Shown: positions 23,332 through 35,257 of the stretch, piece after piece
How the letters are laid out: every line of letters starts with the position of its first letter
Position numbering within the stretch: the first letter of the stretch is position 1
NCBI GenBank assembly: GCA_029844215.1
Contig: CM056724.1
Span: 2,536,307 to 2,600,306, forward strand
Reading direction: 5' to 3'
Origin: Przewalskia tangutica
Lineage: Eukaryota > Streptophyta > Magnoliopsida > Solanales > Solanaceae
DNA length: 64,000 nucleotides
Position numbers and translations under genes: made by a program
The notes under the pieces: generated by a model
Told to the model about the DNA's origin: nothing
What the model saw: only the letters and a program-made list of their open reading frames with translations
Databases searched by the model: none

Positions 23332-23518
23332 GATTAGTCCTCTGAAAGTGTCTACGCATCGTGTCTAGTAAGTCTTGATTATCGGTGTGTTGCGGCACCA
23401 CATCTATAATCGTGAGGCTATAGGACATTTAGGATCGTTTCCATTCTTCTCATTCGAGATCGTGCCCTGTAGCCGCATGATAAGTTGGACCTCCGACGTA
23501 TTCATTTCCTTTACCGCT

Positions 23519-24640
23519 ATGCCTCGCGTAGTGCAACCTGTGCCCAGATGGGCAAGGCGATCGAGGAGCTAGTGAGATACAGAGAGTACGGCGCAGCCCT
23601 GGCTGCTCGAGATGCTTCCCGACGGCGAAGTTTCGACGCCCGCCAAAGACCAAAGAGTTTAGAGTCGCAGCGGTCGCCGAGACTACGCACTGAGTCTCGG
23701 TCCCACACTGAGCAGATGAGATGGGTACAAGGAGATGTCTGGCCATCGCCATGGTCGTGGCCGATATGAGATAGGCCGACGCAGCAGCCGGCCCAAGAAG
23801 ACCCGTAGTTCACCCCGAGCGCCATTGAGGCTACGGGACTTTCTCGAGTCAGAGCCCGCCGTGTTCTATGGATCGAGCCGAGGATGACCTCGTGAGTTTA
23901 TCCGACAACTACAGCGATCATGAGAGTGATCGAGTCTCGAGGCGTAGTCGGTGGTATTGGTTCGCGATCACCGCGTGATCTGCAGCTTGACCGTTTGATT
24001 CGCGAGTTGTCCCGGGAAGAGCACTTCCACCGTATGGGACGAGTTCTCGGGCTTTTCTTGCACATTTCTTGCCCCCACAAACGGCGAGGGCTCGGGCCAG
24101 ATTTTTGACGCTGAGGCGGGACGGGCGACGGTTAGAGTACAATGTGAGTTCGACTCATTAGCTCGGATGTTCCGTTGTGGTAGCCGATATGGAGGATGAG
24201 TAGACCGCTACGCCACCGGGCCGATGATTACTGGCGAGGCTTGTACGGTGTAGCTCTTCACCGCACGGACATTGCCCGCACGCAAGCTCACGACTAGGAT
24301 GCGAGGCACGGAGAGGTCGACGGAACGACCGAGATCGCAGAAGGGCGCAATGCCAGGTCCTTGGTAACTTTCGAGGCGGACCGCCAGCCAGTGATCTAGT
24401 TATGTACCTCCACCAAGACAGAGTGGTCCCCGCGATCGCCGGGACGCTCAGGTATTCGAGCCGGTCGAGCTCCGTGGCTTCGGTTCACAGATATACGGGT
24501 TCTAGCCACCGTTCAGTTTTCTCACACAAGACGATGTGGAGACGCCATCCCGGGAATGTCGTCTTTTTACTGGTGCTTGTTTTTCCTGCGGCCGTCAGGG
24601 CCATATGACGAGAAACTGTCCTAGTAGGAATGATGCAAAC
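23519..24640 (+). pseudogene. Decayed gag with CCHC zinc knuckle
   Basis: The start ATGCCTCGCGTAGTGCAAC parallels the gag start of the chromovirus at 63254. Recognisable pieces include VVADMEDE near 24173 and GNFRGGPPASDL near 24370. Near 24570-24620 there is a zinc knuckle, CFSCGRQGHMTRNC, fitting C-x2-C-x4-H-x4-C. The frame is broken by many indels and stops. Gag would package element RNA; this copy cannot make an intact one unless the indels are sequencing errors. Confidence 0.75.
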
Positions 24641-25680
24641 AGAATGACTCACCACCGTCGATGGCGTGTTCATCGCCTTCTACTATCGCCTGCAGGCAGC
24701 TTATGATTAGAGTGAGCGGTAGATTCGGTATATCCTTAACCTCTGAGATTTGTATGCATGATATAATGACCTTCTTATTGTGCTACGTTCGGATAAGCGT
24801 TATGTTGGTTATGAGTTAGAAAGCATGGTTAGTTGAAAGGATATGTATGGGGCATAGAAAGTGTGAACCTTAGAATATTTCATGTTGAGACCTTTGAGGT
24901 GCGTCGTCTTGAATAAGAGATGTTTGCGATTAGTCTTTGTTGAATTGCTTAGTATGCAAAAAATGTATTGTGGGAAATTCCTTGGGTTGGGTGAGATGGA
25001 AGTGGTAGCTTTCAGGGCTTGGATAGGTAAGATTGTTCCGGATCGGGGAACAAGAGCTTGATGCGTTAAGTGGGTCGGGTTGGGGCGTGTTGCGCCAACC
25101 CGCGCTGCTTCGGTGGGGTCACCTGGGTGGTCCCGCCAGATGGTAGGTCACGAGGTGCTAGCCCAAGTTTAGATGACCATCGTATGAGTTCGCGTGTGTT
25201 CGACCGAAGCGGATCGTGAAGGTCGGGAATGGCCTTAAGGAAGATTGAGGCTAGTAAGATAACCAAGTTGGAGGTGGTGACTCAAGGTTTTGAAAAGCGA
25301 TGATCAAGTGTGGTACGATACTAGAAGAGTTCGTGTTCGAGAATAGTACGACGAGTAAGGGTAGAGGCGAGCATGTATTGCGAGCATAGATATGATCATT
25401 TCTTGTAAAGGGAGAAGGCGAAGGATGTATATTTTAGACCTCGGGGATCGCATGCGATCAGGTACCATTTGTTGGGTCGCCGAGTGACACTAGAACCTCG
25501 CGCAAAGTGACAAAAGTTTGTGATGTTAGAGGTGTTTCCTCGTGGACTTGGATGTAAGTATTTGCGCGGGTGTTTCTGTGGCCAGTGTGGCAAGATTTGT
25601 TCTCGTAAATATAGTAGTGAAGACTATACTGGCGCATGTTTGTTTTGAGGCTTAAAAGGAACATTCGACGAATGTTTCTG
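24641..25680 (+). other. Interior of the TR-GAG-like element downstream of gag, no domain found
   Basis: About 1 kb between the zinc knuckle and the polypurine tract. I find no protease (DSG), RT (FIDD), RNase H or integrase motifs on either strand. Confidence 0.6.
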
Positions 25681-25690
25681 CGAGGGAGAA
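25681..25690 (+). other. Polypurine tract
   Basis: CGAGGGAGAA abuts the 3' LTR start TGTTATACCCC, the usual site for plus-strand DNA priming. Confidence 0.8.
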
Positions 25691-28600
25691 TGTTATACCC
25701 CGTATTTCGTGGTATGTATGCGTGAGGACGACGAGAAATTTGAGCCTTAAAGTTAGGCAAGGTTCGAAATTGTACATAACTACCAAAAGGAGTCGTTTCG
25801 ACTAAACGCTTTCCACGACTTTCGTAGGGAAAATTCCGCTATGTCAATAATATTTTTATGGATTTTTCCGGAGACGTAACATTTTGGATCAACGGGAGGG
25901 TGGCATGTGTCACCTCACATCGGAAAGAGGTTGACGGCAAAACGGGCTAGCTTGCACGCTTTTTGTGTTGAATTTTGGTCAAGGGTTAGGTAGGATATTT
26001 TGTGTAGATGGATAAGGTAGCACATGGCTAAATCTTGACCTTACACTTGCTATACACTTGGAAGAATCTTGGCCATTGGTTGGCCATTTCTTGACCTATA
26101 AATACCCATCTAGTTGAAGACTTTCTTCATCCAAAAACTTGAGCAATCTTTCTAAGTCTCAAATCCTCCCTCTCCTCATGAGTTTTCGCCCACCACCCTC
26201 CCCTTTGAGAGCCCTCGCCGAGAGCCTCCCTCCCTTGTGGTGTTTAGCCGGGTACCCCGCCTAGCCTAGTTGTCTCGTATAAATACCCCTTTGTGGTATT
26301 GAAATACTCTCAAGTATTGTTATAATGCCCAAATACCTTGCCCAAATACCTTGTAGTATTCCCAAGGTTACACTTATACAAAAGCCCGTAAAATACTATT
26401 ATACTTCCTCACCACAAAAACGAAAACCTAAGTAAATCTTCACCCGTAGTTGAAGTTATAAGTAGAAGTTGGTTAGAACTTCTAAGGGTTGGTCGAGCGG
26501 CCTGAGCGCACGAGTAGAGCTAAACCTTGCTCAGATCGACATTTAAACTCGGATAATTTTGGGCTTATCGAGGTAAACACTCTTGACCTTCTATTGTAAT
26601 TGGAAATTACATGTTGTTGGAATATATAGTTGAAGTATACTATATATAGAATTGAACATAGTTGCGCGCAATGTCTTTTGACTTAAGCTCGAATAATACT
26701 TACGCAATGTCTTGCGACTTAAGCCCAATTTAAATAAGAGAACTGAATCAGAATTACATAGGAGTATTACAGATGAGACTTGTGTAGCATTACTGTGTAG
26801 TAGAGAGTTACACGCCCGGTTAGACGTGTAAACCCCACCGGTTGGCTTGATAGCGGCCTCGTTAGAGGAGGAGATTTACGCTGCCATGAGAGTCTGCCGA
26901 ATGTTACGTAGAATATTCTACATTGAGATCTAGGATGTTAATAGGCGCCTTGTGGCCTCTATAGTCAAGTACTACGTATGGCGCGTGATCTACTTGGCTT
27001 AGGAGTAGCCGAAGCGGTTTGAGGTACTGGAGCATTTTGCTATTAGTCGATAATCGTCGCGGTATGTGAACCTCTTTCCTATCCGTTCTAGCATGATATG
27101 TGTATAACTATGTAAGACGGTGACGCATACGTGTTTAATGTATTTGATTGGTTTGAAACATAAAAGTGTTATAACGGCTTTACGGAAGTTGGTTATACTA
27201 CTTTATGTAGGTAAGAAAATGCTTTGTGGTTTCAAAGTGGTAAATCGATTTGACTTATAACGGATTTGATGTGTAGTAATAAAGAACTTTAAGTGTTTCA
27301 AAAAGACCTTTTTGAAAGAAGAGTAATACTTGACTTAATGGTATTGATATGAATTTTGTTAAAAGTGTGAAACCTCATTCGTGAGTAATGAGTACTTGGT
27401 TTTAAAAGGAATAGTGTTTTACTGATTTCGGAAATCAGAATGAGTATCGATAAACCACTGCAGCGTTAATAAAGGAAAATGTATTGAATAATGAAGTATG
27501 GTATTAAAACCAGAAACCTCCATCCGCATGAAGCTTAAGATGAGACAAAATGATATTACATTTCCTAGATCATGGCTGCTTAATAAGATTGATTATAAAC
27601 AAGAATAACCTACTCACATATAAGACATATGTTTCTCAAAACGTTTAAAGGAGAATTATGTTTTAAAGGATTAAAACTATGAACTACGAAACCTTTTCTA
27701 AAATGAGAAACTTGAGCATTTGAAATTAGGCAAACTTGAACGTTTGGAAAATAAGGTTGTTACTTGATTTTACAAAGGAAAGCATTTTGGTTTACTTAAC
27801 AATGTTAGTCACTCTATTTTTATACTACGGGTATCGGGTGACCTTTGTAAAAGAAATGGATCTTTAAAAGGAATTTAACGTACGTAGTAATTTAGGGTTA
27901 AAACCCGGACTTTGGCATAAAATGAAAGTACTTTGAGTTGTGTATAACTTGCCTATGCTTGTTGTTGTGAAACTTGTCTATGCTTGTTGTGATAGCCTTT
28001 GTTGTATTTACGTACTCGCGTCTCGATGGAGGGCGGTTGATTTGTTATGAACGATTCTACACCGAGTCTCACGAGACGGCAGGACACGTATTTCATTTGA
28101 TTATACACCGAGTCCCACGAGATGGGCAGGGACACGTATTCCATCTGATTATACACCGAGTCCCACGAGATGGGCAGGGACACGTATTCCATCTGATTAT
28201 ACACCGAGTCCCATGAGATGGGCAGGGACACGTATTTCATCTGATTATTCACCGAGTTCCACGGGATGGGCCGGGACACGTATTTCATCTGGTTATCATA
28301 CATGTCTCCTGCTTTATATAGACTATTATGATTTCATTTGATCTTTTTTTACACATACTTGGTACTGTTATCGACCTCTTTTCGGGCCGCGTTACGCCGC
28401 AGTGGAAGTACATCGGTTGTGGATCCTCGCCATAGGATCACGATTCGTGTCGGAAGCCCCATTTCTTCGAGGCTTATCTTTTGGTATGTTACTCAGTCAT
28501 AGATTCTTATACATTCGTGGTATGGCGGGGCCTGTCCCGTCATAAATGTTGTAAAAATCTTAGAGGTGCAGCACTGCAAGTGTGGCGGGGTTTGTAAAAA

Positions 28601-28779
28601 AAAAAAAGATAATCGTCGTATTTATGTATATATGATGAAGCGCAATCGCTTGGCCTGTTTATTTATATTGTCTCTTAATTCATGTTCATGTTTTTATTTC
28701 CGCTGATTTTCTCTGATGCTGTATCACTAGGGTGCCCGGGGTAAGGCACCAGTCACGGGCCCGGGTTCGGGTCGTGACA
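25691..28779 (+). repeat. 3' LTR of the TR-GAG-like element
   Basis: 3089 bp, TGTTATACCCC to GGGTCGTGACA, co-linear with the 5' LTR. It lacks about 100 bp present in the 5' copy near 21740-21840 and one unit of the tandem array. It carries the equivalent TATA box near 26095. Confidence 0.93.
28058..28290 (+). repeat. Tandem array in 3' LTR, five 45-49-bp units
   Basis: Unit starts near 28058, 28103, 28151, 28199 and 28246. The three central units are nearly identical to one another (GAGATGGGCAGGGACACG), unlike the more varied 5' array. Confidence 0.87.
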
Positions 28780-28784
28780 CACTG
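28780..28784. other. Target-site duplication CACTG, right copy
   Basis: CACTG immediately after GTGACA, matching 20132-20136. Confidence 0.92.
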
Positions 28785-29010
28785 CGATAGTCAGTCGGCT
28801 CTAGGAATGACACAAAGTTCAATATACAACGTTAAGTCTCGTCATATTCGACAGAGACATGAGTCAGTTAGGCAGTTGATCACCTCGGGTATTATTTTCA
28901 TTGATTACATAAAATCTAAGAAAAATATCGCAGATCCCTTGACGAATGGAATACCCAAAGATCAGTTATTCTGCATGTCTAGGGGAATGGGCTTAAAACT
29001 CAAACAATAA
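28785..29010 (+). pseudogene. Copia RNase H C-terminal part
   Basis: Resumes with the Asp of the catalytic C-D-SQSAL motif, then SRHIRQRHESVRQLI, IIFIDYIKSKKNIADPLTNG and a stop at 29008-29010. This is the intact C-terminal end of the copia polyprotein, separated from its N-terminal part by 8.6 kb. Confidence 0.9.
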
Positions 29011-29632
29011 GAACTGATATAGTGGACACTCAACCTTACAGACTAGAGATCCCAGGAGTAAAGTTTAATGGAAAAACTAAACTGTAAAGGTTCCGTGAGC
29101 GCTTCGGTGGAAGCAAGAGCACTTCGGATAATGTGTCTTTCTTAAGAAACATAATCCAAGGCCGTTTCCGTGATAGACAAAAGTGCTACCTGTAAGAGGA
29201 GTAAAGGATAAATTTTTAAACCTTTAGTGATCCTCAATAATTGATGTTAGGTTTAAGAAATTTTTAATGGTTTCTAACGCTTGTGTAGCGGGGGTATTAC
29301 AAGATACTTTGTAGGAGACCACTTATTTAAGTGCGAGGACAGACCGCCTCAAATGAACGCACTTAAGAATTAAAAGGTGTCCACGACCCACGACGGACAA
29401 AACACTAGAAAGATTGAGTAGGAAAGGTGTTGTGTTGGTACCATTGTCTTGGCATATACTAAACACTGACGGTTCAAGACATCACGTTCACCGCGCAGTA
29501 AATGTGTCCGATGGTATTCTATTATGGAAGGTTCAAAGCTCCGGCTACCTCTCCGGATGCAAACATCGTTCCGCCAAGTGATTGCTAGAAAGACACCATG
29601 TGCGTGCACTAAAATCTCTTCCAAGAGGGGAT
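29011..29632 (+). other. Copia 3' untranslated region and polypurine tract
   Basis: Non-coding sequence after the polyprotein, ending in CCAAGAGGGGAT before the LTR. Part of it (29270-29360) has short internal inverted words. Confidence 0.6.
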
Positions 29633-30553
29633 TGTTGAAAATATTTATTAAACGTGAAATAAAGTAAATCCTATTAATTATGAATCGAACAATTGAGGCC
29701 CCGCACGTAGGAAACTTTGTTTCCACACACGTGCACACGTAGTGTCAAGGATCAAAATTTTCTTAATGGAAGAGATATTGGTACGTATACGAATTGTTTG
29801 AGACGTAAGGTAATATACGGTTATTGGTCAAATGCCGAATGATTTCACGTTGGTAAATGAAGAAAGAAGTGTATAATGTGTAAAGATGAAATGAATCAGA
29901 AATCACCATGAAACCGAGAAGGGTCGCGACTCCTCCTCTATGGGTCGCGGCTCTAATTGACGTTTCAATTCGCGAACTCATGGAATTGAAGGGCGCGCGC
30001 TCCGGCGGCCGCGACTCTAATTGGCGTTCAGTTCGGTGAGTCATCGAACCGGCGGTCGCGACTTCCTCCGGCGCGGCTCTCGATCGTTTCAATCCGTTGG
30101 AGGTGAATTAAAAACTGATTCTTGCGGTGACTTTGGAGTATTTACTCTCCATTATTTTGCTCATGAATTCAGTCATTACTTGACTGAATTGTAACTCCAA
30201 ATTCAAGACATTAACATGACATTCATGACCATTACTTAGCCATTTGGAGGGTAATCATCTACACACTATAAAATAACACAAGGCTCATTTGGAAACACAC
30301 TTGACATCTCACACTCAACAATTCGATGAAATTGTCTTCCTCTCTTGCAATCACAAAACACTCAAAGATCTTTCTTTCAAAGCAAATACTTGAGTTCCCT
30401 TTGCTTATTTGTTTGATTGTTGTTTTATCTTGGGAGATAAGTTGTCATTACAACCGTTGAAATGATATACGGGGCAATATTATCTTAAGGTTAGATCAAG
30501 AATTTGGTCGACTCAGCAAACCCTCATACTTGATTATTTCCAGATTTCTAACA
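29633..30553 (+). repeat. Copia 3' LTR
   Basis: Starts TGTTGAAAATATTTATT after the purine tract and ends CCAGATTTCTAACA; ~921 bp. The last ~140 bases resemble the LTR end at 250-390. The matching 5' LTR is absent from this element, so no target-site duplication can be checked. Confidence 0.75.
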
Positions 30554-31010
30554 AATAGTTGTTGTTGTTATATTCTCGTTCTATACATTATTACTCACAA
30601 CTAATATCACGGATTACGATGGAATGAATAAGTTCTCTTCAATTAATAATGAAAACATAATTTTAATTTAGGAGATTAAATTATGGATTCTAAATTTTAT
30701 GGATAGTGATATCATGTACTCATTACCAGTAACTAGGTTTTGAATATTTATTATACATATTTAATGAATTTTTTAATGCAAATATAGAGATTGGATAAAA
30801 GATGTTATATTTAAATTATTTTATCATATATTTAATATTTTTTACCTCCATATATTTTCCATAATTTTGTCTATTAAAATTTAGATATACAAAAAAATTA
30901 TCTAATATTTTTTCATCTACTAAAATTTGGATTATGAGATCTCTTTGTGATTTCACCAACTCTATTATCAATTAATTTAAGGGCAAAAGCTTAAATATGA
31001 AATTGAATTA
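30554..31010. other. Intergenic, AT-rich
   Basis: Nothing recognised. Confidence 0.35.
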
Positions 31011-31230
31011 TCCAAAATGACTCATTTATGACACTCGTTAATTGTTTGACTCATTTATGTCACTGTCGTTATCAAAATGGTCATCCATCCACTTTTCATT
31101 AACGCCGACGTTAATGAAAAATTGTATTATAAAATTGGTGTTAATGAAAAATTGCATGGATGAAACGTTGGTAACGCCGATGAAATAAATGAATCAAACT
31201 ATTAACGAATGACATAATAAATGAGTCATT
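31011..31230. mobile_element. Foldback MITE
   Basis: The left arm AAAATGACTCATTTATGACA, continuing through TCGTTAATTGTTTGACTCATTTA, is mirrored on the right by TAAATGAATCAAACTATTAA and TGACATAATAAATGAGTCATT. Length is ~215 bp with no coding capacity; the middle has an internal duplication of GTTAATGAAAAATTG. Confidence 0.7.
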
Positions 31231-32640
31231 ACTGATAATTCGATGACATATTTTAGTTTTTTTCGAAGAAATGCATTCTTTCTAAAAAAGAATCAGGTTG
31301 ATGAAATTATATTCTCGTAAACTATCAAATGATCTCCGCTCGTTCTTGTGTGATGTTGATACCTCCTATAAATATTCGATTTTAAGTACAACACAATCTA
31401 TTTCACTTTGAAGAAATAGGCTCAAACACACAACACACACAAAAATAAACGAATTAGTAGAGAGGGTTTGAGATGCAAATCCTTTATTTTAGCAACACTA
31501 GTTGAGATTCGAGCAATAAGCAGGATCGCTACGTTATATTAATATTTAATATATAGAGTCAAGAAATTACACATACATTCTAGCACCTATTTTCTCATAA
31601 ACACAACTTCCTAGGAAGCTAGAGAAAGACATCAACAGCAAGGAAGGAGTAAAACAAAACAAATATCTCACGGAACCAAAAAAGAAAACTAGAACAATTT
31701 TGGCAAATTAATAAAATATTAGCTTATGAAGTCATTATGTGAATCCATTTTCGACAACAGTTCCGATTCTCATTTTAAAAAGCTTCTCATTCATACAACA
31801 AATGAAAATGAAAACCTTCTTGGTTGGCGCGTGGCTTACATGGTCGACGTGTGGTTGCGACGCTTCTGCGTCGGTCGGGGTTTACTGCGGCGCACTCGAA
31901 AGAGTAGCGGCTGCGGGTTCCTTCGTCAACAAAAAAAAAAAAAAAATGAAAATGCAAACAACAAATAAACATGGTATCAACGTCGTCTCAAATATTTTGG
32001 GGGTCTTATTCTAATTCATAAAACTGAATCCTTAATTAGGCTAAGACCTGCGAATTATGAGTCTTTACAGTAAATTTTGGCTAATACTAAATAAAAAATG
32101 AAAAAAGAAGCTCCTAATTTTTTCGTTTATCGGGGACTCTGTGCGGTAACACATCTTGCACGGGTCCATGCTACCTTTTTCTTTGATTTTTTTCCTTTGG
32201 CTCTATTTTCACAATTTTCACACAGCAGTGGCAAAGACACTGGCGGACACACCCACACCAAATCCACTTTTTTTTTTAATCAGTTTTACAAGTTTATCCA
32301 TCTATCATTTTCAACGTGACCCACTATAGTGTTGGATTGACTGAAATGCAGGGCAAAAATAGTGTTGAAGAAGTGCTACCGAGGAAAGTTGAAATATAAG
32401 TAAGAAATTTTGCATATGAAATATTTCTCTTTAATTACAGAAAAGTGGAGAAACAATCGCGGTCCGCGTATACCAACGTTTATTTGAAACTGTCACAATT
32501 CTATAATGTGACTAGTTTTTATTAATTATCACTTTTAGTCCCTTAAGTTTTTCTTTATGTTGTTTAATATTTACTATTGTAGTCCTTGTCTATAAGAGGT
32601 AATGTAATGACTACTTTTCAATTATCAAAAATATATTGAA
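31231..32640. other. Intergenic
   Basis: No gene supported. Small ORFs at 31726-32319 have no recognisable domain and include a poly-A run read as Lys. Confidence 0.35.
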
Positions 32641-32699
32641 ATATCTCTCTCTTCTACGACCTTCTCTCCTCTCTTCTTCGACAAAAACAAGCACAAAAA

Positions 32700-33690
32700 G
32701 TGGCAGAAGGAATCGAGAGTGATTTTCTTGAGACATGGAAGAGATTTCAAGAATTAAGTCTTAAGAGGGTTGTGGATACACGTTGGGGGTCTCATTATAA
32801 ATCATTATTGAACTTGGTTGCTTTGTTTTCTTCTGTTATTGAAGTTCTTGAAGTTGTTTCGTGTGATGCTACAGATTCATCGTAGTTGGTTTATTAGGAC
32901 ATTTGCAATCATTTGATTTTGTCCTTAATTTGCAATTGATGCTGACTGTACTTTCGTTCGCAAATGAGTTGTCCTTAGCTTTGCAAAGGAAAGATACATA
33001 TATTTTGAATGTTGTGACACTTGTTAAAGTAACTAGGCAAAAATTTCAAGCGGCAAAAAATGATGGATGAGAAATCTCTTCTAGGTAAGATTACTGGTTT
33101 TTGCAATGAGAACAAGATTGATTGTGTGAATATGAATGCTGAATATGTTAATTGTCACCGTCCTCGGCGTAAGACAAACATTACTAACGATTTTCATTAT
33201 CGTGTGGAATGTTTTAATGTCATTATGGATCAGCAAATTTTAGAGACTAATGATCGGTTCAATGAGGTCAATTATGAGTTGATTCTTTGTGTTGCTTGTT
33301 TGAATCCAAGTAATGATTTTGTTGATTTCAATATAGCAAAATTTGGTAAGAATGACTCAGTTTTATCCGAATGACTTATCTCTAGTTGATTGTATGATGC
33401 TTGAAAATCAACTAGAGACATATATTATGGATTTGCGATCAGATGACAGATTCAGTCGATTGGAGGGGCTTGTTGATCTATCTACATTGCTTGTGCAAAC
33501 ACGAAAATACTTGTCGTAACCATTGGTGTGTCGGCTTTTGAAGTTCGCATTGATTTTGCCGGTTGCAACAACAAGCGTGGAAAGATGTTTCTCTACAATG
33601 AATATTGTCAAGACGGATCTACGAAACCGAATTTGTGATCAATTTTTAAATGATTGTCTTGTATGTTTTATTGAATTTTTTTCTTCTTAA
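32700..33690 (+). pseudogene. hAT-type transposase remnant (DUF4371/TTF-type family)
   Basis: Three blocks in different frames. The first (32700-32885) has VVDTRWGSHYKSLLNLVALF, typical of the middle of these transposases. The second (33060-33374) has RRKTNITNDFHYRVECFNV. The third (about 33520-33690) has LKFALILPVATTSVERCFS followed by LRNRICDQFLNDCLVCF, the hAT dimerisation region. A stop at 32883, a frameshift after 33370 and the absence of the N-terminal half show a dead fragment. Confidence 0.85.
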
Positions 33691-33699
33691 GAGTGTTTC

Positions 33700-35150
33700 A
33701 AATAATGATGTAATTAAACGTTTTCAAAATATGAAAACGTGTAGGGGACAATTATGATTTGTAAACTTTATTAAATTTGGACATCCGGATGATTTGTAAA
33801 CTTTATTAAATGTGTGCACCCAATTTGAAAATTTCCGCCACTGGGCAAAGATCTTAAAGTACCTGATTGGCGCAATCCTCTCACTCTCAGAGTCAAAATT
33901 TTGGTTGGCGCAATCCTCTCTTTGTTGCTCGATGAGGCTTTTCCTTCGCTCGTCTCGCTTGTCGATCCCTCTTCTCTTGCTGATTTAGAACTCGAGGAGG
34001 AGGGGGTCAAAAGAAAGTCAGGATATGACAAAAGCATCCTTTTGGATCGAATGGACTTTTGTGAGAAATGACGGAATTTGATACATGAATGTTTATGTAA
34101 TGAAGACTTTGGAGTGCTTGTGAGATCGAAAATAGTGCTCTGGTCAACTACGAGTTAGTATAAAAGGATTCAAATCAGTATGAGATTGAAAAGAGTACTA
34201 TGGTCAACTAAATATTCGGTTAAACTGAAGTATCGAATAACTGAAAATCCAACACCGAATATCAATTTTTTTAAAAAAACAAGAATCGTAACCGAAAAAT
34301 TGAAATACCGAAAATCATAAAACCAAATTAATTCGGTTCGGTCCGATTTTTATGCCCAACCCTACGTAGGAGTATTTGTGTATGCTATTTTTGACAATTG
34401 ACCATATGGTTATTTAATATGGTGCGTTAAGTAATTTCCCCTCCTAAAGTGAAAAATTTCAACGCGAATGAGGATATTGGTGGACATGTTACGGTAGATA
34501 CGATTATCATATCGAAATTGATTTTTTTCTACCAAGGTTTCAATATTATGGTATTTGATACAGTATTTGGTATGCATTTTTAAAAAGTTTGATATTCAAT
34601 ACGGTATTTGAATTTTATAAAATAAATATCGTACTCAAGTATATAGTTGCACACACAATTCATATATAGTATTATAATATTGAACAAGTATATAAACTAA
34701 TATTAGTACAAAATTAATTGTTTAGACGTATGAATTTTGATTAATTTATCTTGATATATGAAAATGTCTTTTTTTGTGTAATTAATTTACGAAGGGAATT
34801 GCTTGTACTTTCTTTTGAATATTTTTACATATGTATGTGTTAGTACGATATAAATGAGACATTTCTTGAATAGTCGAAGTCATAATTTTATTTTATATGA
34901 GTATAAGTAAGACGGAGTGGAATAAAATATGATTATCGATTTACCGTACCGGAAAATATCGAAACCAAACTTAAAAATATCGAATCCTACCGAATTAATT
35001 TAGTATGGTAATAGTATCATATTTTTAAAAACCAAAAACACTAATCACCGTACCAAAGTTTCAAATAACGTACCATACCATGCCTCACCCCTACGTGCGG
35101 GTACCAAATGGAAAACAAGAGGTTGAAATCCGGACCCGGAAACTGACCCG
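33700..35150. repeat. Non-coding repeat debris, possibly non-autonomous hAT-like
   Basis: AT-rich stretch with TACCGAA/TTCGGTA-like words: GAATTCGGTTCGGTCCG-type sequence near 34330, and GATACGGTATTTGG-like words near 34560-34610. The latter are opposed by CCGTACCGGAAAATATCGA near 34945 and CCGTACCAAAGTTTC near 35048. Boundaries are unresolved. Confidence 0.35.
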
Positions 35151-35159
35151 TACCTGAAA

Positions 35160-35257
35160 AGGCTGCAAAAAAAATTGTGGTAGGCCTTGCTCTGTGTTTT
35201 CTCTACAGGATTTTGCAATTTTGGTTCTTCGTCATCCCGTGAGACCCCCCCCCCCTG
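35160..35257 (+). other. Candidate 5' UTR exon for the 77-aa protein gene
   Basis: A C9-type run followed by CCCTG|GTGAGTTC looks like a donor after a transcribed leader. It could splice to the acceptor just before 38643. Inference only; a leader exon nearer the gene is equally possible. Confidence 0.25.

Larger units (their letters stand above)
20137..28779 (+). mobile_element. Ty3/gypsy-type TR-GAG-like element (8.6 kb), nested in the copia element
   Basis: Two related LTRs (20137-23316 and 25691-28779) flank a 2.37-kb interior with a Met-tRNA-type primer-binding site, a decayed gag with a zinc knuckle and a polypurine tract. No protease, RT, RNase H or integrase was found in the interior, so the element is non-autonomous. 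The leader and gag start are clearly related to the minus-strand chromovirus at 55950-64000. Confidence 0.92.

Noticed and set aside
23450..24142. Several Arg-rich ORFs on both strands
   Set aside because: They lie in the decayed gag region of the TR-GAG-like element; the frames reflect GC-rich sequence and indels.
31726..32014. ORFs with VGAWLTWSTCGC-like sequence in two frames
   Set aside because: No family match, poly-Lys from an A-run, no splice or conservation evidence.
33771..34037. Minus-strand Ser-rich 88-aa ORF
   Set aside because: Low complexity, adjacent to hAT debris and to repeats; no domain.
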